Part shown: in pieces, positions 9,819-18,443 of the stretch | Numbering within the stretch: the first letter of the stretch is position 1 | Layout: every line of letters begins with the position of its first letter | Virus record (IMG/VR): IMGVR_UViG_3300009059_000018 | Span: 1-50,411 of that record | Length of the DNA: 50,411 nucleotides | Direction: 5' to 3' (one strand) | From: a virus | The notes under the pieces: model-generated | Databases searched by the model: none | What the model saw: only the letters and a program-made list of their open reading frames with translations | What the model was told of the DNA's origin: nothing | Position numbers and translations under genes: made by a program

Positions 9819-9987
9819 TAATGAAGTCAGCTTTCTTTTTCTTTGGATTTAGGCTGACCTCGGATAGGTGCTTTTCTGAGCACATCCAAGTTAGCTGCTT
9901 GGCTTCTGGATAGTGCCTAATAGTGGTGACTTCAGCCTTACAAACATGGCAGCGGAACTGTCCATGGTAAATAGAATACTTAGCCAT
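9811..9987 (-). CDS. 58-residue Cys-containing protein
   Basis: Between the recA-like gene and the small nuclease-like gene the minus strand encodes MAKYSIYHGQFRCHVCKAEV and 38 further residues, ending KKKKADFINE. C13 and C16 form a CxxC, and C36 with H40 could complete a zinc site. The gene overlaps recA's end by 8 bases and its stop overlaps the next start (the ATGAGTGA arrangement), the same tight coupling as its neighbours, which supports it being real. A zinc-dependent nucleic-acid-binding role is a guess. Confidence 0.78.
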   Translation of the reverse strand: MAKYSIYHGQFRCHVCKAEVTTIRHYPEAKQLTWMCSEKHLSEVSLNPKKKKADFINE

Positions 9988-10987
9988 TAAGTTTTGCCCT
10001 CAGTTCTTCCTGAAAATCCTTGTTTTCCCTTACGTAGTCAATGAATCCGTCTCTTCCCTGTACCTTGTTTCCGTCTGGCAGTAGGTACCAAGCTCCTGTG
10101 CGCTCTACATAACCGTTCATCTCTGCTGTATCAACAAGATCTCCGACCTCATCAATACCAATCATGTCACCCTTAAAGTAGAAGTCATACTCTGCAGACT
10201 CTCCAGGAGCAGATGTTTTTGAGTTAAGAACATCCCAGCGCACCTTGCGGCCTACCTTTTGTTCAATAAGCTTGTCTCCTACCTTAATCTTCTTTTTAAT
10301 AGCCTGTCCATCAGATGATGATGAGAAAAGTTTTACAATAGTCGATGAGAAGAACTGTGTGGCATTTCCTCCAGTAGGCACAGCCTGAGTATAGGTTGGT
10401 GTAATGTTATTTCGTGCTTGGGAGATAGCAATAATTAGTGATGGCTTCTCCTGGTTGTTTGCATAGTTAATCATCATCCATGCATGCTTTAGGTCTTTAG
10501 ACTCTGCACCAATCTGCTTAGTCTTATCTAGATCTTTTAGCTCAGTGGAGTCTTTCTCAAAGTATACCGCTGGTAGCAGTGAGCTGATTGAGTCAATGAC
10601 GATTAGATCTACCCCTGCGTGCAGGAGAGCAACTGTTACATCAACCATGTCATTAATGCTTCTTGCCTCCGAGTAAATTAGCTGAGAAGTATCTACCCCA
10701 AGCTTTTGGGCCCACTCTTCGTCATAAGACATCTCAGCATCTACCCAAGCGCATAGCTTACCTTCTTTTTGTGCTAGACCAATTGTCTGCAGGCAAAGAG
10801 ATGACTTTGCACTTGACTTGCTTCCCCACAGCAAAACCTGCCTACCATATGGCAGGCCGCCCCCTAAAGCCTTATTTAGCCCTGGGCTAGGAGTAGGCTG
10901 AAACTCTGTTTTAATGCCCACAGCAGGGCCTAGGCGCTTTCTAATCTTAGGATCTAGTAGCGATAGTGCTTCATCAATTGTTGTCAT
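9980..10987 (-). CDS. recA: RecA-like recombinase
   Basis: The 335-residue protein matches the RecA core: an N-terminal helix, SPGLNKALGGGLPYGRQV leading to a P-loop at residues 55-62 (GSKSSAKS), then WVDAE, and a Walker B LIVIDSISSL followed by the L1/L2 region and a glutamine-containing strand (IIAISQARNN). It should form filaments on single-stranded DNA and drive strand exchange during recombination-dependent replication or repair. The P-loop deviates from the usual GPESSGKT by having Ala in place of the Gly before Lys. It begins inside the 3' end of dnaE with a 14-base overlap, so replication and recombination are co-expressed. Confidence 0.92.
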   Translation of the reverse strand: MTTIDEALSLLDPKIRKRLGPAVGIKTEFQPTPSPGLNKALGGGLPYGRQVLLWGSKSSAKSSLCLQTIGLAQKEGKLCAWVDAEMSYDEEWAQKLGVDTSQLIYSEARSINDMVDVTVALLHAGVDLIVIDSISSLLPAVYFEKDSTELKDLDKTKQIGAESKDLKHAWMMINYANNQEKPSLIIAISQARNNITPTYTQAVPTGGNATQFFSSTIVKLFSSSSDGQAIKKKIKVGDKLIEQKVGRKVRWDVLNSKTSAPGESAEYDFYFKGDMIGIDEVGDLVDTAEMNGYVERTGAWYLLPDGNKVQGRDGFIDYVRENKDFQEELRAKLNG

Positions 10988-13900
10988 TTATGTCCTCCAA
11001 AATAACTGTTCCGTCTTTAGTCTTTCCAAAAGAAAAGTTGTATGCGTTACCCTCTTTAATTTTCATGTAAGCCTTTGCAAACGTTGTAGGGAATACTGTG
11101 ATTGAATGTAACTCTCTAGATGTGTCAGCTACTGTCATAGATGCCATCTTCTTTCCTGCCTTTGTTACCCTTGGCTTAAATGATACGACATACATCTCAT
11201 CATCCTTATAGGGAAGCTGCTTATAGTTTAGGTATTTTACTAGGGATGACTCTACCTTACCCAAGTCGTCTATCTGAATATGACTAACAATCCTGTTATC
11301 GCTAGCCAGTAGCAAATACGTGCGACCTGGCTCAACTGTGGTTTGCTCTTCATCAAATATCCCCACGCTTCCTGTCTTATCTAAGATCTCTACCCTTGAC
11401 CATCCTGGCCCTCTCTTGATTGACTTTGCCATACCCATCAGAACATATGACCCCTTTTCCTCAAACTCGTCTACGTCATTAATAAATGCGTAGAAGTGCT
11501 GAGGAACAGAAATGTTAAATTCTGGTAGGTTTAGGTAGTCATAAAGATTCTCCCTGATCTCCTGATCATTCCTTGGATTATCTTGAAAGGTAGCTGCCCC
11601 AACAAGCTTTAGAGCAGATAGGGCTCGGCTATTAACCCCACTGCCTTTACTAAATGTAAACTCTTCTAGCTCTGCATAGGAACTAAATGGTCGCTTCTCG
11701 ATAAACTTAGCAGCGATGTTATCTGAAATATACTTAATTCCTGTCATTCCAAACCTGATACCCTTGCCTTCAATCTTAAAGTCAGCATCTGAGTCATTAA
11801 TATGTGGCAACTTAATGCTAATCCCCATTCTCTTTGCCTCAATAAGGTACTCCGTACGAGCATCCTTATCCTTTTCATTCTTTAGCATTGAGTACATAAA
11901 CTCTAGTGGGTAGTATGCTTTTAGCCATGCTGTCCAGTAAGAAAGTGTAGAGTAGGCTACCGCATGTGACTTATTAAACGAATACCCTGCGTGAGCCTCA
12001 AAGTCTGTCCATAGCTCTGTGGCAGAGTTTGGAGACATAAACTGGGAGGCACCCTTGACAAACCTATCCTTAAACTGATCAAACTCTTTAGCATCTTTTT
12101 TCTTACCAATAATCTTACGAACTTTATCAGCTTCTGCCATAGACATTCCACCTAGCTCTGTACAAGCCTGCATTACCTGCTCCTGGTAAAGGATACAACC
12201 ATAAGTCTCTGCTGTGAATGCCTTCATCACTTGGTGGTGATATGCAATGTTTTGCTTACCATGCTTACGAAGGATATAATCCTTGCCAATAGTATTCATA
12301 GCTCCTGGACGAACTAGAGCGTTAGAAGCAGCTAACTCTGCAAAGTTCTTTACACCCATCTTTACGAGCAAGTTTGTATATGGGGTTGCCTCACACTGAA
12401 AAACACCCTTTGTAAAGCCGTCAGAGAGCATCTGATAGACTTTTGAGTCTTCCATGTCTACAGATAGGAGGTCAATCTTCTTGCCCTCACGCTGCTCTAT
12501 AGTGGTTAGAGTGTCTTTAAGAACACTGAGTGTCTTAAGACCAAGAGCATCAATCTTAATAAGGCCAATACGCTCTGCCTCTTCCATGTCTACACCTACA
12601 ACTGGAATACGCTCCTTGGTTCCTGGAGCTGTTCTGGTTTCTAGTGGAGCATACTTAAAGATAGGTGACTTAGATGTAACAACACCTGCGGCGTGAATTC
12701 CTGTACCACGAATTCTACCACGAAGCTGTTCTCCGTAACGCTCAATCTCTGGATACTTCTCTCGGAACCATGCTGCTTGCTTTGACCTGCAGTAGTCTTC
12801 CCAGGTGTCAATAACCTTCATAACCTTGTTTACATCTGTTAGAGGAATGTTGAGAACACGTGCGATATCCCTTACAACGCCTTTATCTTTAAACTTTAGA
12901 AATGTTGCAATAGATGCTACGTGCTTGTACTGTCTAACTAGATAATCCTTTACCTCATCACGCCTTGAATCCTGAATGTCGGTGTCGATATCTGGAAAGT
13001 CATTACGTTCTGGGTTAATAAACCTAAAGAAAAGCAGTCCATGGACAATAGGATCAATATCGGTAATCCCTAGTGCATAGCATAGAAGTGAGCCTGCAGC
13101 AGATCCACGACCTGGCCCTACCATGATGCCTTCTTTTTTAGCCCATGCAATCATGGATCTAACAACAAGGAAGTATGGGCCAAAGTTCTTATCCTGAATA
13201 ATCTTTAGCTCTTCGTCTAGCCTAGCTAGGTACTCGTCTGTATGGATTCCTCGCTCCTTGAGGCCAGCAACTGCTAGCTCGTAGAGTTCTTTGTCTGGTT
13301 CCTGATACTGTACTGGAAGCAGATCTAGGTGGTCTTGAATATCATAATCCTCAACCTTATCCGATACCTCTTGAGTTGCTGCATACATATCTTCTCTATC
13401 GATGCCCTGCGCCAGCATAGCTGATCGCATCTCTTCGTCTGATAGCAAATGAATGTCAAACTTGGTAAAGGTTATTTGTCTTTCTCCATACAGATAGTCA
13501 AGCCTATCCATTAGGTTATCATGCTTTAAAGACTTTTCGTAGGTAGCACCTTTTTCTACCTTATTAGAGTAGCTGTTTAGAATCAGCTTTAGCTCTTGAA
13601 TCTCTTTCTGCCCCTTATCAGAGTGGTGGCAGTCTGGAGTAACAATTGGAGTTACCTGGTATTTATCTGCTAGATCAAGCAGCTGCTTGTTTACCTCTGG
13701 GGGATTGTGTGGCATTACTTCAATGTAGAAGTCGTCTTTGAATACACGCTTGTGCCACTCAATAATTCGCTTAGCTTCTGCAAGCTCTTCAGCCTCGATA
13801 GCTTTCGCTAGGGCACCAGAGAGGCACCCAGAAAGGACAATAAGTCCCTCTGAGTACTTCTCTAGAACCTCATAGTCGAAGCGTGGTTTCTTGAAGAAGC

Positions 13901-14249
13901 CTTCTGTCCACGCAATCTCGTTGAGCTTGTTTAGGTTTTCTAGTCCAACACGATTCTTTGCAAGCACAATGACGTGGTTATATACTAGGTCTAGTAATCC
14001 ATCGCGTACATCGTTAGCACGCTGATCTTTTCTATCATTAGTTATATAACCCTCAATACCCAGTACTGGCTTGATACCTTTTTCCTTAGCAATGCGGTAA
14101 AACTCTCTGTGTCCAGATAGCGAACCGTGGTCAGTGATTGCAAGGGAAGACATGCCAAGTTCTTTAGCACGGCTAAGGTACTCTTCTGGGGTGGCGATAC
14201 CGTCGAAGAGTGAGAAATGTGTGTGAACGTGTAAACCGTTATAGCTCAA
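10974..14249 (-). CDS. dnaE: DNA polymerase III alpha subunit (DnaE-like)
   Basis: At 1091 residues this is a full-length C-family polymerase. The N-terminal PHP domain is clear (HVHTHFSLFDG from residue 7; ITDHGSLSGH). The catalytic palm has GPGRGSAAGSL and, about residue 415, FPDIDTDIQD with two catalytic aspartates; a third Asp is expected downstream. The fingers include CILYQEQVMQ, and an OB-fold (SRVEILDKTGSVGIFD) lies near the C-terminus. The phage thus brings its own replicative polymerase; no clamp or clamp loader is recognisable in the window. The gene ends overlapping recA by 14 bases and begins 9 bases after the SSB gene. Confidence 0.95.
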   Translation of the reverse strand: MSYNGLHVHTHFSLFDGIATPEEYLSRAKELGMSSLAITDHGSLSGHREFYRIAKEKGIKPVLGIEGYITNDRKDQRANDVRDGLLDLVYNHVIVLAKNRVGLENLNKLNEIAWTEGFFKKPRFDYEVLEKYSEGLIVLSGCLSGALAKAIEAEELAEAKRIIEWHKRVFKDDFYIEVMPHNPPEVNKQLLDLADKYQVTPIVTPDCHHSDKGQKEIQELKLILNSYSNKVEKGATYEKSLKHDNLMDRLDYLYGERQITFTKFDIHLLSDEEMRSAMLAQGIDREDMYAATQEVSDKVEDYDIQDHLDLLPVQYQEPDKELYELAVAGLKERGIHTDEYLARLDEELKIIQDKNFGPYFLVVRSMIAWAKKEGIMVGPGRGSAAGSLLCYALGITDIDPIVHGLLFFRFINPERNDFPDIDTDIQDSRRDEVKDYLVRQYKHVASIATFLKFKDKGVVRDIARVLNIPLTDVNKVMKVIDTWEDYCRSKQAAWFREKYPEIERYGEQLRGRIRGTGIHAAGVVTSKSPIFKYAPLETRTAPGTKERIPVVGVDMEEAERIGLIKIDALGLKTLSVLKDTLTTIEQREGKKIDLLSVDMEDSKVYQMLSDGFTKGVFQCEATPYTNLLVKMGVKNFAELAASNALVRPGAMNTIGKDYILRKHGKQNIAYHHQVMKAFTAETYGCILYQEQVMQACTELGGMSMAEADKVRKIIGKKKDAKEFDQFKDRFVKGASQFMSPNSATELWTDFEAHAGYSFNKSHAVAYSTLSYWTAWLKAYYPLEFMYSMLKNEKDKDARTEYLIEAKRMGISIKLPHINDSDADFKIEGKGIRFGMTGIKYISDNIAAKFIEKRPFSSYAELEEFTFSKGSGVNSRALSALKLVGAATFQDNPRNDQEIRENLYDYLNLPEFNISVPQHFYAFINDVDEFEEKGSYVLMGMAKSIKRGPGWSRVEILDKTGSVGIFDEEQTTVEPGRTYLLLASDNRIVSHIQIDDLGKVESSLVKYLNYKQLPYKDDEMYVVSFKPRVTKAGKKMASMTVADTSRELHSITVFPTTFAKAYMKIKEGNAYNFSFGKTKDGTVILEDINDNN

Positions 14250-14258
14250 CCCTAGCCC

Positions 14259-14912
14259 CTACCAGTCGATGTTGGTAGAAGTTACAGATGGTGCATCAAA
14301 CCCAAGGTAGAAAGCTTCCTGCTCTGGGTAAGGTACCTCACGGACAACCTTTTCTAGGTTGAAGAACTCAGCAGAACCCCAGTCATGTGGCTCTGTATCT
14401 GGTCCAGTTGGAATTAGTGTGTAGTTGGTCTCAGTTCCCTGGCCATTACGCTTTAGCTTCCAAGTAAGATTGGAGATGCTTCCAGTCTCTAGAGCATACT
14501 CACGAATAGTGTTGAATGCAGACTGCTTGCTAACCCCCTGTGACCATACAGCTACGTATGGTTCCTCTAGACCGTCGTCAATCACTACGTTGCAATAGAA
14601 ACGTAGCTTTGAACGCCATCCAGCCTTTGGCTCTTTACGAGACATCTCACAAGCAAAGCAGCGGCCCTCAGATTCCTGAGTACAAGCTGCCATGCGCTTG
14701 TAGTCCTTTGGATTAGTGTGCTGTGAAATTACAACAGACAATCCTCGTGACTCATCGTAGTGTGCTGAGTCTGCATCTAGCTCCTCAACAAAGCGAATCT
14801 TTGCTGACTGACCATCTGCTAGCTTTACCCAGCGGACCTTTGTTCCAGATCCTTCGTACTTTGGCTTATCAAGTAGTGCGTTGATATCTTTTAGCCCTTT
14901 AATTACACTCAT
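14259..14912 (-). CDS. gp32-like single-stranded DNA-binding protein
   Basis: The 217-residue protein resembles phage gp32-type SSBs more than bacterial SSB. It has an N-terminal basic/aromatic strand set (TKVRWVKLADGQSAKIRFVE), a cysteine cluster C77, C85 and C88 (AACTQESEGRCFACEM) that may bind zinc, and the following strand KLRFYCNVVID. It would coat ssDNA and stimulate the neighbouring polymerase and recombinase. The C-terminus is only mildly acidic, less so than T4 gp32. An AGGAGA Shine-Dalgarno precedes the ATG, and a TGCTACAAT promoter-like element overlaps the end of the primase gene, so this abundant protein may have its own transcript. Confidence 0.72.
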   Translation of the reverse strand: MSVIKGLKDINALLDKPKYEGSGTKVRWVKLADGQSAKIRFVEELDADSAHYDESRGLSVVISQHTNPKDYKRMAACTQESEGRCFACEMSRKEPKAGWRSKLRFYCNVVIDDGLEEPYVAVWSQGVSKQSAFNTIREYALETGSISNLTWKLKRNGQGTETNYTLIPTGPDTEPHDWGSAEFFNLEKVVREVPYPEQEAFYLGFDAPSVTSTNIDW

Positions 14913-14937
14913 TTATTTTCTCCTGTTTTGTGTTTGT

Positions 14938-15882
14938 TTATTGTAGCATAGCTGATATTGATTTGTCAAATGACATCTCTATGTTTCTGATGTCTTCATC
15001 ATTCATCTCACCTATATCTTTGTATTGTTTATCTAGTTGAATCACGGTTACACGAGAGCTTAGCTTTTCATATATTCTAGTCTTCATGTTACCGCCTGCC
15101 TCATCATTGTCTGCAACAACATAAATGTTATTGAAGTATTTTTTTAGCAAGTCTATTTGAAAGTTTGAAACGTTTGCGCCTAGTGTAGCTACTGCTGGTA
15201 TACCACACTGATCTAACCTAATTGCATCGAAAGAAGATTCTACCACATAGACACTATCTTCATTTTTCACTCTGTGTAGGTTAAAGAGAACTTTTGCTTT
15301 TGGCAGGCCTGGAGTATTTTTGAATACCTTGCCCTCTACAGACCTTCCAACAAAACCAACGGGGGTTCCGTCAGGTGCTGAAACTGGCACAGTTACCATA
15401 TCTTGCTTTTCAGAGTATCCAAGCTTAAATTTGGCCATTGATTCTTTTGTGATCTGTCTGCCAGCAAAGTATGAGACAGCTCTGTCATTAATAAGAGCTT
15501 CTTCACCCAGCCTTATGATTGTATCCTTGTCGTAAGGTACGTAGTCTGGCTTGATAATCAAAGCCTTATTGACATCAGTTTCAATATTTGTTTGCTGCTC
15601 TCTAGTCTTAATAAACCTAACAGACTCAAAGTAGGTTCTGGCTGTTGCATGCATGACAAGCTCCACAAGGCTTGCTACGTGGTGGCAAGAAAAACAGAAG
15701 AATGTACCCTTAAACTTGTCTACTTCTCCAGCTGGTGTTCTATGGTTTGGGTGAAATGGACAAAAAAGGATGTAGTCAGTATCAATCTCGGTCTCTACTG
15801 TGAGGCCTGAACCTGTGAGAACTCGTTTGATTTGATCTGGTGAGTATGTATCACCTTTGACCCGTCTATTCCTAGTATCCAT
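14938..15882 (-). CDS. DnaG-type DNA primase
   Basis: The 314-residue protein has a CHC2-type zinc finger (C41-P-F-H44 and C63-F-S-C66) followed by a TOPRIM domain: VVESSFDAIRLD holds the catalytic Glu and VVADNDEAGG the D-x-D pair. It synthesises RNA primers and is next to the DnaB-type helicase. It is much shorter than bacterial DnaG and seems to lack the C-terminal helicase-interaction domain. The ATG at 15882 lies 88 bases inside the upstream gene; there is no alternative ATG, GTG or TTG before the zinc finger, so the overlap is probably genuine. Confidence 0.88.
   Translation of the reverse strand: MDTRNRRVKGDTYSPDQIKRVLTGSGLTVETEIDTDYILFCPFHPNHRTPAGEVDKFKGTFFCFSCHHVASLVELVMHATARTYFESVRFIKTREQQTNIETDVNKALIIKPDYVPYDKDTIIRLGEEALINDRAVSYFAGRQITKESMAKFKLGYSEKQDMVTVPVSAPDGTPVGFVGRSVEGKVFKNTPGLPKAKVLFNLHRVKNEDSVYVVESSFDAIRLDQCGIPAVATLGANVSNFQIDLLKKYFNNIYVVADNDEAGGNMKTRIYEKLSSRVTVIQLDKQYKDIGEMNDEDIRNIEMSFDKSISAMLQ
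14940..14948 (-). promoter_or_regulatory. Promoter-like element before the SSB gene
   Basis: The minus strand reads TGCTACAAT, one mismatch from the TGnTATAAT element seen elsewhere in this window. The predicted start near 14933 would leave a leader of about 20 bases containing AGGAGA before the ATG at 14912. The element overlaps the last codons and stop of the primase gene. Confidence 0.4.
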
Positions 15883-16127
15883 TCGCTTTTTCTTTTCCCT
15901 ACGTAAATTCCATATACAGATATTTCAAACTGAAAGTATCTTGCTTTTTCATTATAGCTTGTTGTGAAGTCTAAGTCAATATCCAATCTTGGAACGTATC
16001 CAGACATTCTCATGCTAGTCCAAAGCAACCTTACGTACTCTGCCTTTAGACGGACAATCTGAGAGTCATCGTGAATGATTCCACTTAGACCAAATTTCTT
16101 TATTGGTTTATGATGTACATAACTCAT
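15795..16127 (-). CDS. Unknown protein between helicase and primase, predicted leaderless
   Basis: The 110-residue protein has a helical first half (VRLKAEYVRLLWTSMRMSGY) and a beta-rich second half (LDIDLDFTTSY, KARYFQFEISVYGIYVG). I recognise no catalytic motif. Its ATG lies exactly six bases after TATAAT, which itself starts next to the stop codon of the helicase gene, so it may begin a leaderless transcript. Its last 88 bases overlap the primase coding region in another frame, the longest overlap of confident genes in the window. A replication-accessory role is inferred from position only. Confidence 0.75.
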   Translation of the reverse strand: MSYVHHKPIKKFGLSGIIHDDSQIVRLKAEYVRLLWTSMRMSGYVPRLDIDLDFTTSYNEKARYFQFEISVYGIYVGKRKSEWILGIDGSKVIHTHQIKSNEFSQVQASQ

Positions 16128-16133
16128 GTAACA

Positions 16134-16139
16134 ATTATA
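16134..16139 (-). promoter_or_regulatory. -10 element with leaderless spacing before the helicase-downstream gene
   Basis: The minus strand reads TATAAT, six bases (TGTTAC), then the ATG at 16127. The upstream triplet is TAG, so the TGn extension is absent here. The first bases follow directly on the helicase stop codon. Same spacing as four other genes in this window. Confidence 0.5.
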
Positions 16140-17360
16140 CTAGTTATCTTCAAAATCTCGGTACTTATAGTAGCCTTTATCAAAATCAGCTTGCACAAAG
16201 AATTCCCCCATAAATCCGTTACGGTTCTTTCTAAATACACACTCAATAACATCGGAGTTTGGTCCTCGTCCTAGAGCCATAACCCAGTCGGCGTCATAAG
16301 CAATCTGACGGCTCCAGGCAGTCTGACCTAGGGTTGGCACAGTATCTAGCTTTGTAACGTCATCTGGAGTCGCTGAGGAGATAGCTATGATAGGAACTTC
16401 CTCAGAGATAGCCATGAGCTTTAGTTCACGAGAAAGGTTCTTCATACGAACAGTCTCACTGTCTGCCTTTTGATTAGGAGACATCAGCTGTAGATAGTCA
16501 ACAATGATGAAGTCTGGCTTATACTGGTCAATCTTTCCTCTAAGAACAGACGGCGTTACTTCGCCACCAGAGTCGTTAGAGATAATGTGAAACTCTGGTT
16601 TGCCAACAACTTTATCTTTGTGCCATCTCTTTAGGTCATCGATATCCACCTGCCCAGCACTTAGCTTGCGGTGTGAGAATAGGCCCTCGCCCATAATTGT
16701 AAATACTCGGTTACGCACTTCTGTCTCGCTCATCTCAAGGCTTACGACCATTGGAGACTTTCCCTGCTTCCATGCCTGTACAGCAAAGTATAGGGATAGC
16801 CAAGACTTACCAATACCTGGATAAGCAAGGAAGACACCAAGCTGACCTGGCATAATTCCTGCTGGCAAATAGTCATCAAAACCTGGAAGACCAGTCTTAA
16901 TTCCAGTTACACCTAATTCAGCTAGTTCTTTTTGTTTTTCATAATATGCTACTGCGGATTCTAGATCTGTAGCATCAATATCTCGAATAGCAGCTGAGCC
17001 TTTCTTTAGCTCTGCTGTTTTGGATATAAGTGTTTCTAGAGCTTCTGCAGACTTGTTTAGCTGAATGTCTGCTGCTGCTGTCCTAAGAACTTCCTTAAGG
17101 CTATTATTCATGTACTCAGCCTGGAGCTCTTCTAGATGATACTTGGTTGCACCAACGCCCTCGGTTGGGGAAAAGTCTCTAAACTTATCTACAACAAGGT
17201 CTAGTGGTGGTGTTCCACCATTCTTCTCAAAATAAGTTCTGATAAACTGCCATATATCTGAATGGCTACTCAGGATGTTGTCAACGTTTGCTTGCAGTAG
17301 TACATGGACTTGCTTGTCCTTAAGTACCGCTGTTATTAGCTTATCTTCTGTATTACTCAC
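16140..17360 (-). CDS. dnaB: DnaB-like replicative helicase
   Basis: The 406-residue protein is a RecA-fold hexameric helicase. After a helical N-terminal region it has TGLPGFDDYLP, a Walker A AYPGIGKSW near residue 180, and a Walker B FIIVDYLQLM near residue 285, followed by an arginine-finger-type region (RKNRNGFMGEF). It unwinds the fork ahead of the phage polymerase and recruits the primase encoded just downstream. The start overlaps the preceding small gene by 8 bases. It is a little shorter than bacterial DnaB (about 450-470), mainly through a reduced N-terminal domain. Confidence 0.93.
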   Translation of the reverse strand: MSNTEDKLITAVLKDKQVHVLLQANVDNILSSHSDIWQFIRTYFEKNGGTPPLDLVVDKFRDFSPTEGVGATKYHLEELQAEYMNNSLKEVLRTAAADIQLNKSAEALETLISKTAELKKGSAAIRDIDATDLESAVAYYEKQKELAELGVTGIKTGLPGFDDYLPAGIMPGQLGVFLAYPGIGKSWLSLYFAVQAWKQGKSPMVVSLEMSETEVRNRVFTIMGEGLFSHRKLSAGQVDIDDLKRWHKDKVVGKPEFHIISNDSGGEVTPSVLRGKIDQYKPDFIIVDYLQLMSPNQKADSETVRMKNLSRELKLMAISEEVPIIAISSATPDDVTKLDTVPTLGQTAWSRQIAYDADWVMALGRGPNSDVIECVFRKNRNGFMGEFFVQADFDKGYYKYRDFEDN

Positions 17361-17661
17361 TTAACCACTTCTTCGCTTGTTGTCTACGCTGTTGGCGTTC
17401 GACTAGATCTTGTTTGTACTGGTTTTGACGTTCTATAATTTGATGTGCGTAGTTTGCAAAATATTTCCAATTTGGATTTGGTGCAACACTAAAGTAATAT
17501 TCTAGCAGATCGTAGCAATCTTGTAAACCATAAGAGTCAACTAAAGCATCTGCTGCCCACTGCTCTACATTTAAATTTACTTGCGGCTTTGCTTCAAACT
17601 TTGCAGTATGTAGCTTACTGTATCTGCTTAGCAAGGCAAACCGCTCCTTGCGGTCTGCCAT
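17353..17661 (-). CDS. Small helical protein before the helicase, possible helicase-loading factor
   Basis: The 102-residue protein has a patterned C-terminal half: DLLEYYFSVAPNPNWKYFAN is followed by a long Gln/Arg-rich helix (NQYKQDLVERQQRRQQAKKW). The YYF...W..F sequence resembles the end of phage replication-organiser or helicase-loader proteins of Gram-positive phages. Because it immediately precedes the DnaB-like gene (8-base overlap), a helicase-loading role is possible, but I see no DnaC or DnaD domain with certainty. Confidence 0.75.
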   Translation of the reverse strand: MADRKERFALLSRYSKLHTAKFEAKPQVNLNVEQWAADALVDSYGLQDCYDLLEYYFSVAPNPNWKYFANYAHQIIERQNQYKQDLVERQQRRQQAKKWLSE

Positions 17662-17870
17662 TACTTATCTTCTAGCTCAGCCGAGGCTTCCTTGACTTTG
17701 TCCGAAAGCTTATTCTCTACAAACTCATACACCCTAGCAAATGCCTGCTCAGTATTTTCACCTTCACGCTTGTTATCAGTTACCTCTAGGTCAATACGTA
17801 GTGATTGAAAATTTCCTAGATTAAGCGTGTAGCCTAGTGCTACCCTAACCTTTGTCTCTTCGTTATTCAT
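17661..17870 (-). CDS. Small acidic protein of unknown function
   Basis: The 69-residue protein begins MNNEETKVRVALGYTLNLGN, with two short strands (VRVALGYTL, LRIDLEVTD) followed by a helix (TEQAFARVYEFVENKLSDKV) and an acidic end. It is likely a compact alpha/beta protein. Its stop shares one base with the start of the next gene, so both are translated from one message with the helicase. No function can be assigned. Confidence 0.75.
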   Translation of the reverse strand: MNNEETKVRVALGYTLNLGNFQSLRIDLEVTDNKREGENTEQAFARVYEFVENKLSDKVKEASAELEDK

Positions 17871-17885
17871 ACCCTGTTCTTTCTC

Positions 17886-18434
17886 TTAAATTGATTCAGA
17901 CCAAACTGGAATGAATCTCCCATCTTCTGTTCTAGTATAAGTCAGTATACCATCACCCATGCGCCTTGTCAACTCTTGCAATGATGGCGTTATGTCGTTT
18001 GTAATCAAGCCATCGTTTCGAGGTCTTCCCATGTGATAGGTAGCTAGTATATCACGAATCTCTTTTACTTGTGACTCAGAATAGTAACTTCTTACTTGCC
18101 AGGCTGTATTGCCGCCCTTTTGAGATCCAGTTGGTCCTGGGATCACCCCACGCTTAACTAGCTGTGGCATATATTTCTTGTGCCTATTGACAAGGTCTGC
18201 AGCCTCTCCTACAGTGTAGGCTCTTTCTCTATTTTTCTTAAAGTCTCCGATAAGACAACTTTCAATCCTATCGTGTATAATATTATAAACAGACATGATT
18301 CCATTTGAACGGTTAATGTGATGAGATCTCACAAGGTCTCCATTTAAGAACCAAACTTTTTTATTACCAGGAATTATTGGAGCAGAGTTATACTCTTCCC
18401 TAGTCCTATATCCACGCTTTGGATTGGGTGCCAT
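17886..18434 (-). CDS. MerR-like helix-turn-helix DNA-binding protein
   Basis: The 182-residue protein contains a winged-helix-type motif, AYTVGEAADLVNRHKKYMPQ, followed by LVKRGVIPGPTG, at about residues 72-103. This is the MerR/excisionase pattern (T-x-G-E-A-A, then a basic recognition helix and a G-x-I-P wing). The N-terminal part (NKKVWFLNGDLVRSHHINRS) is conserved-looking but unassigned. It stands at the boundary between tail and replication genes, where a regulator of the switch between the two modules, or an origin-binding protein, would be plausible; both are inference. Confidence 0.8.
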   Translation of the reverse strand: MAPNPKRGYRTREEYNSAPIIPGNKKVWFLNGDLVRSHHINRSNGIMSVYNIIHDRIESCLIGDFKKNRERAYTVGEAADLVNRHKKYMPQLVKRGVIPGPTGSQKGGNTAWQVRSYYSESQVKEIRDILATYHMGRPRNDGLITNDITPSLQELTRRMGDGILTYTRTEDGRFIPVWSESI

Positions 18435-18443
18435 GACTACCTA

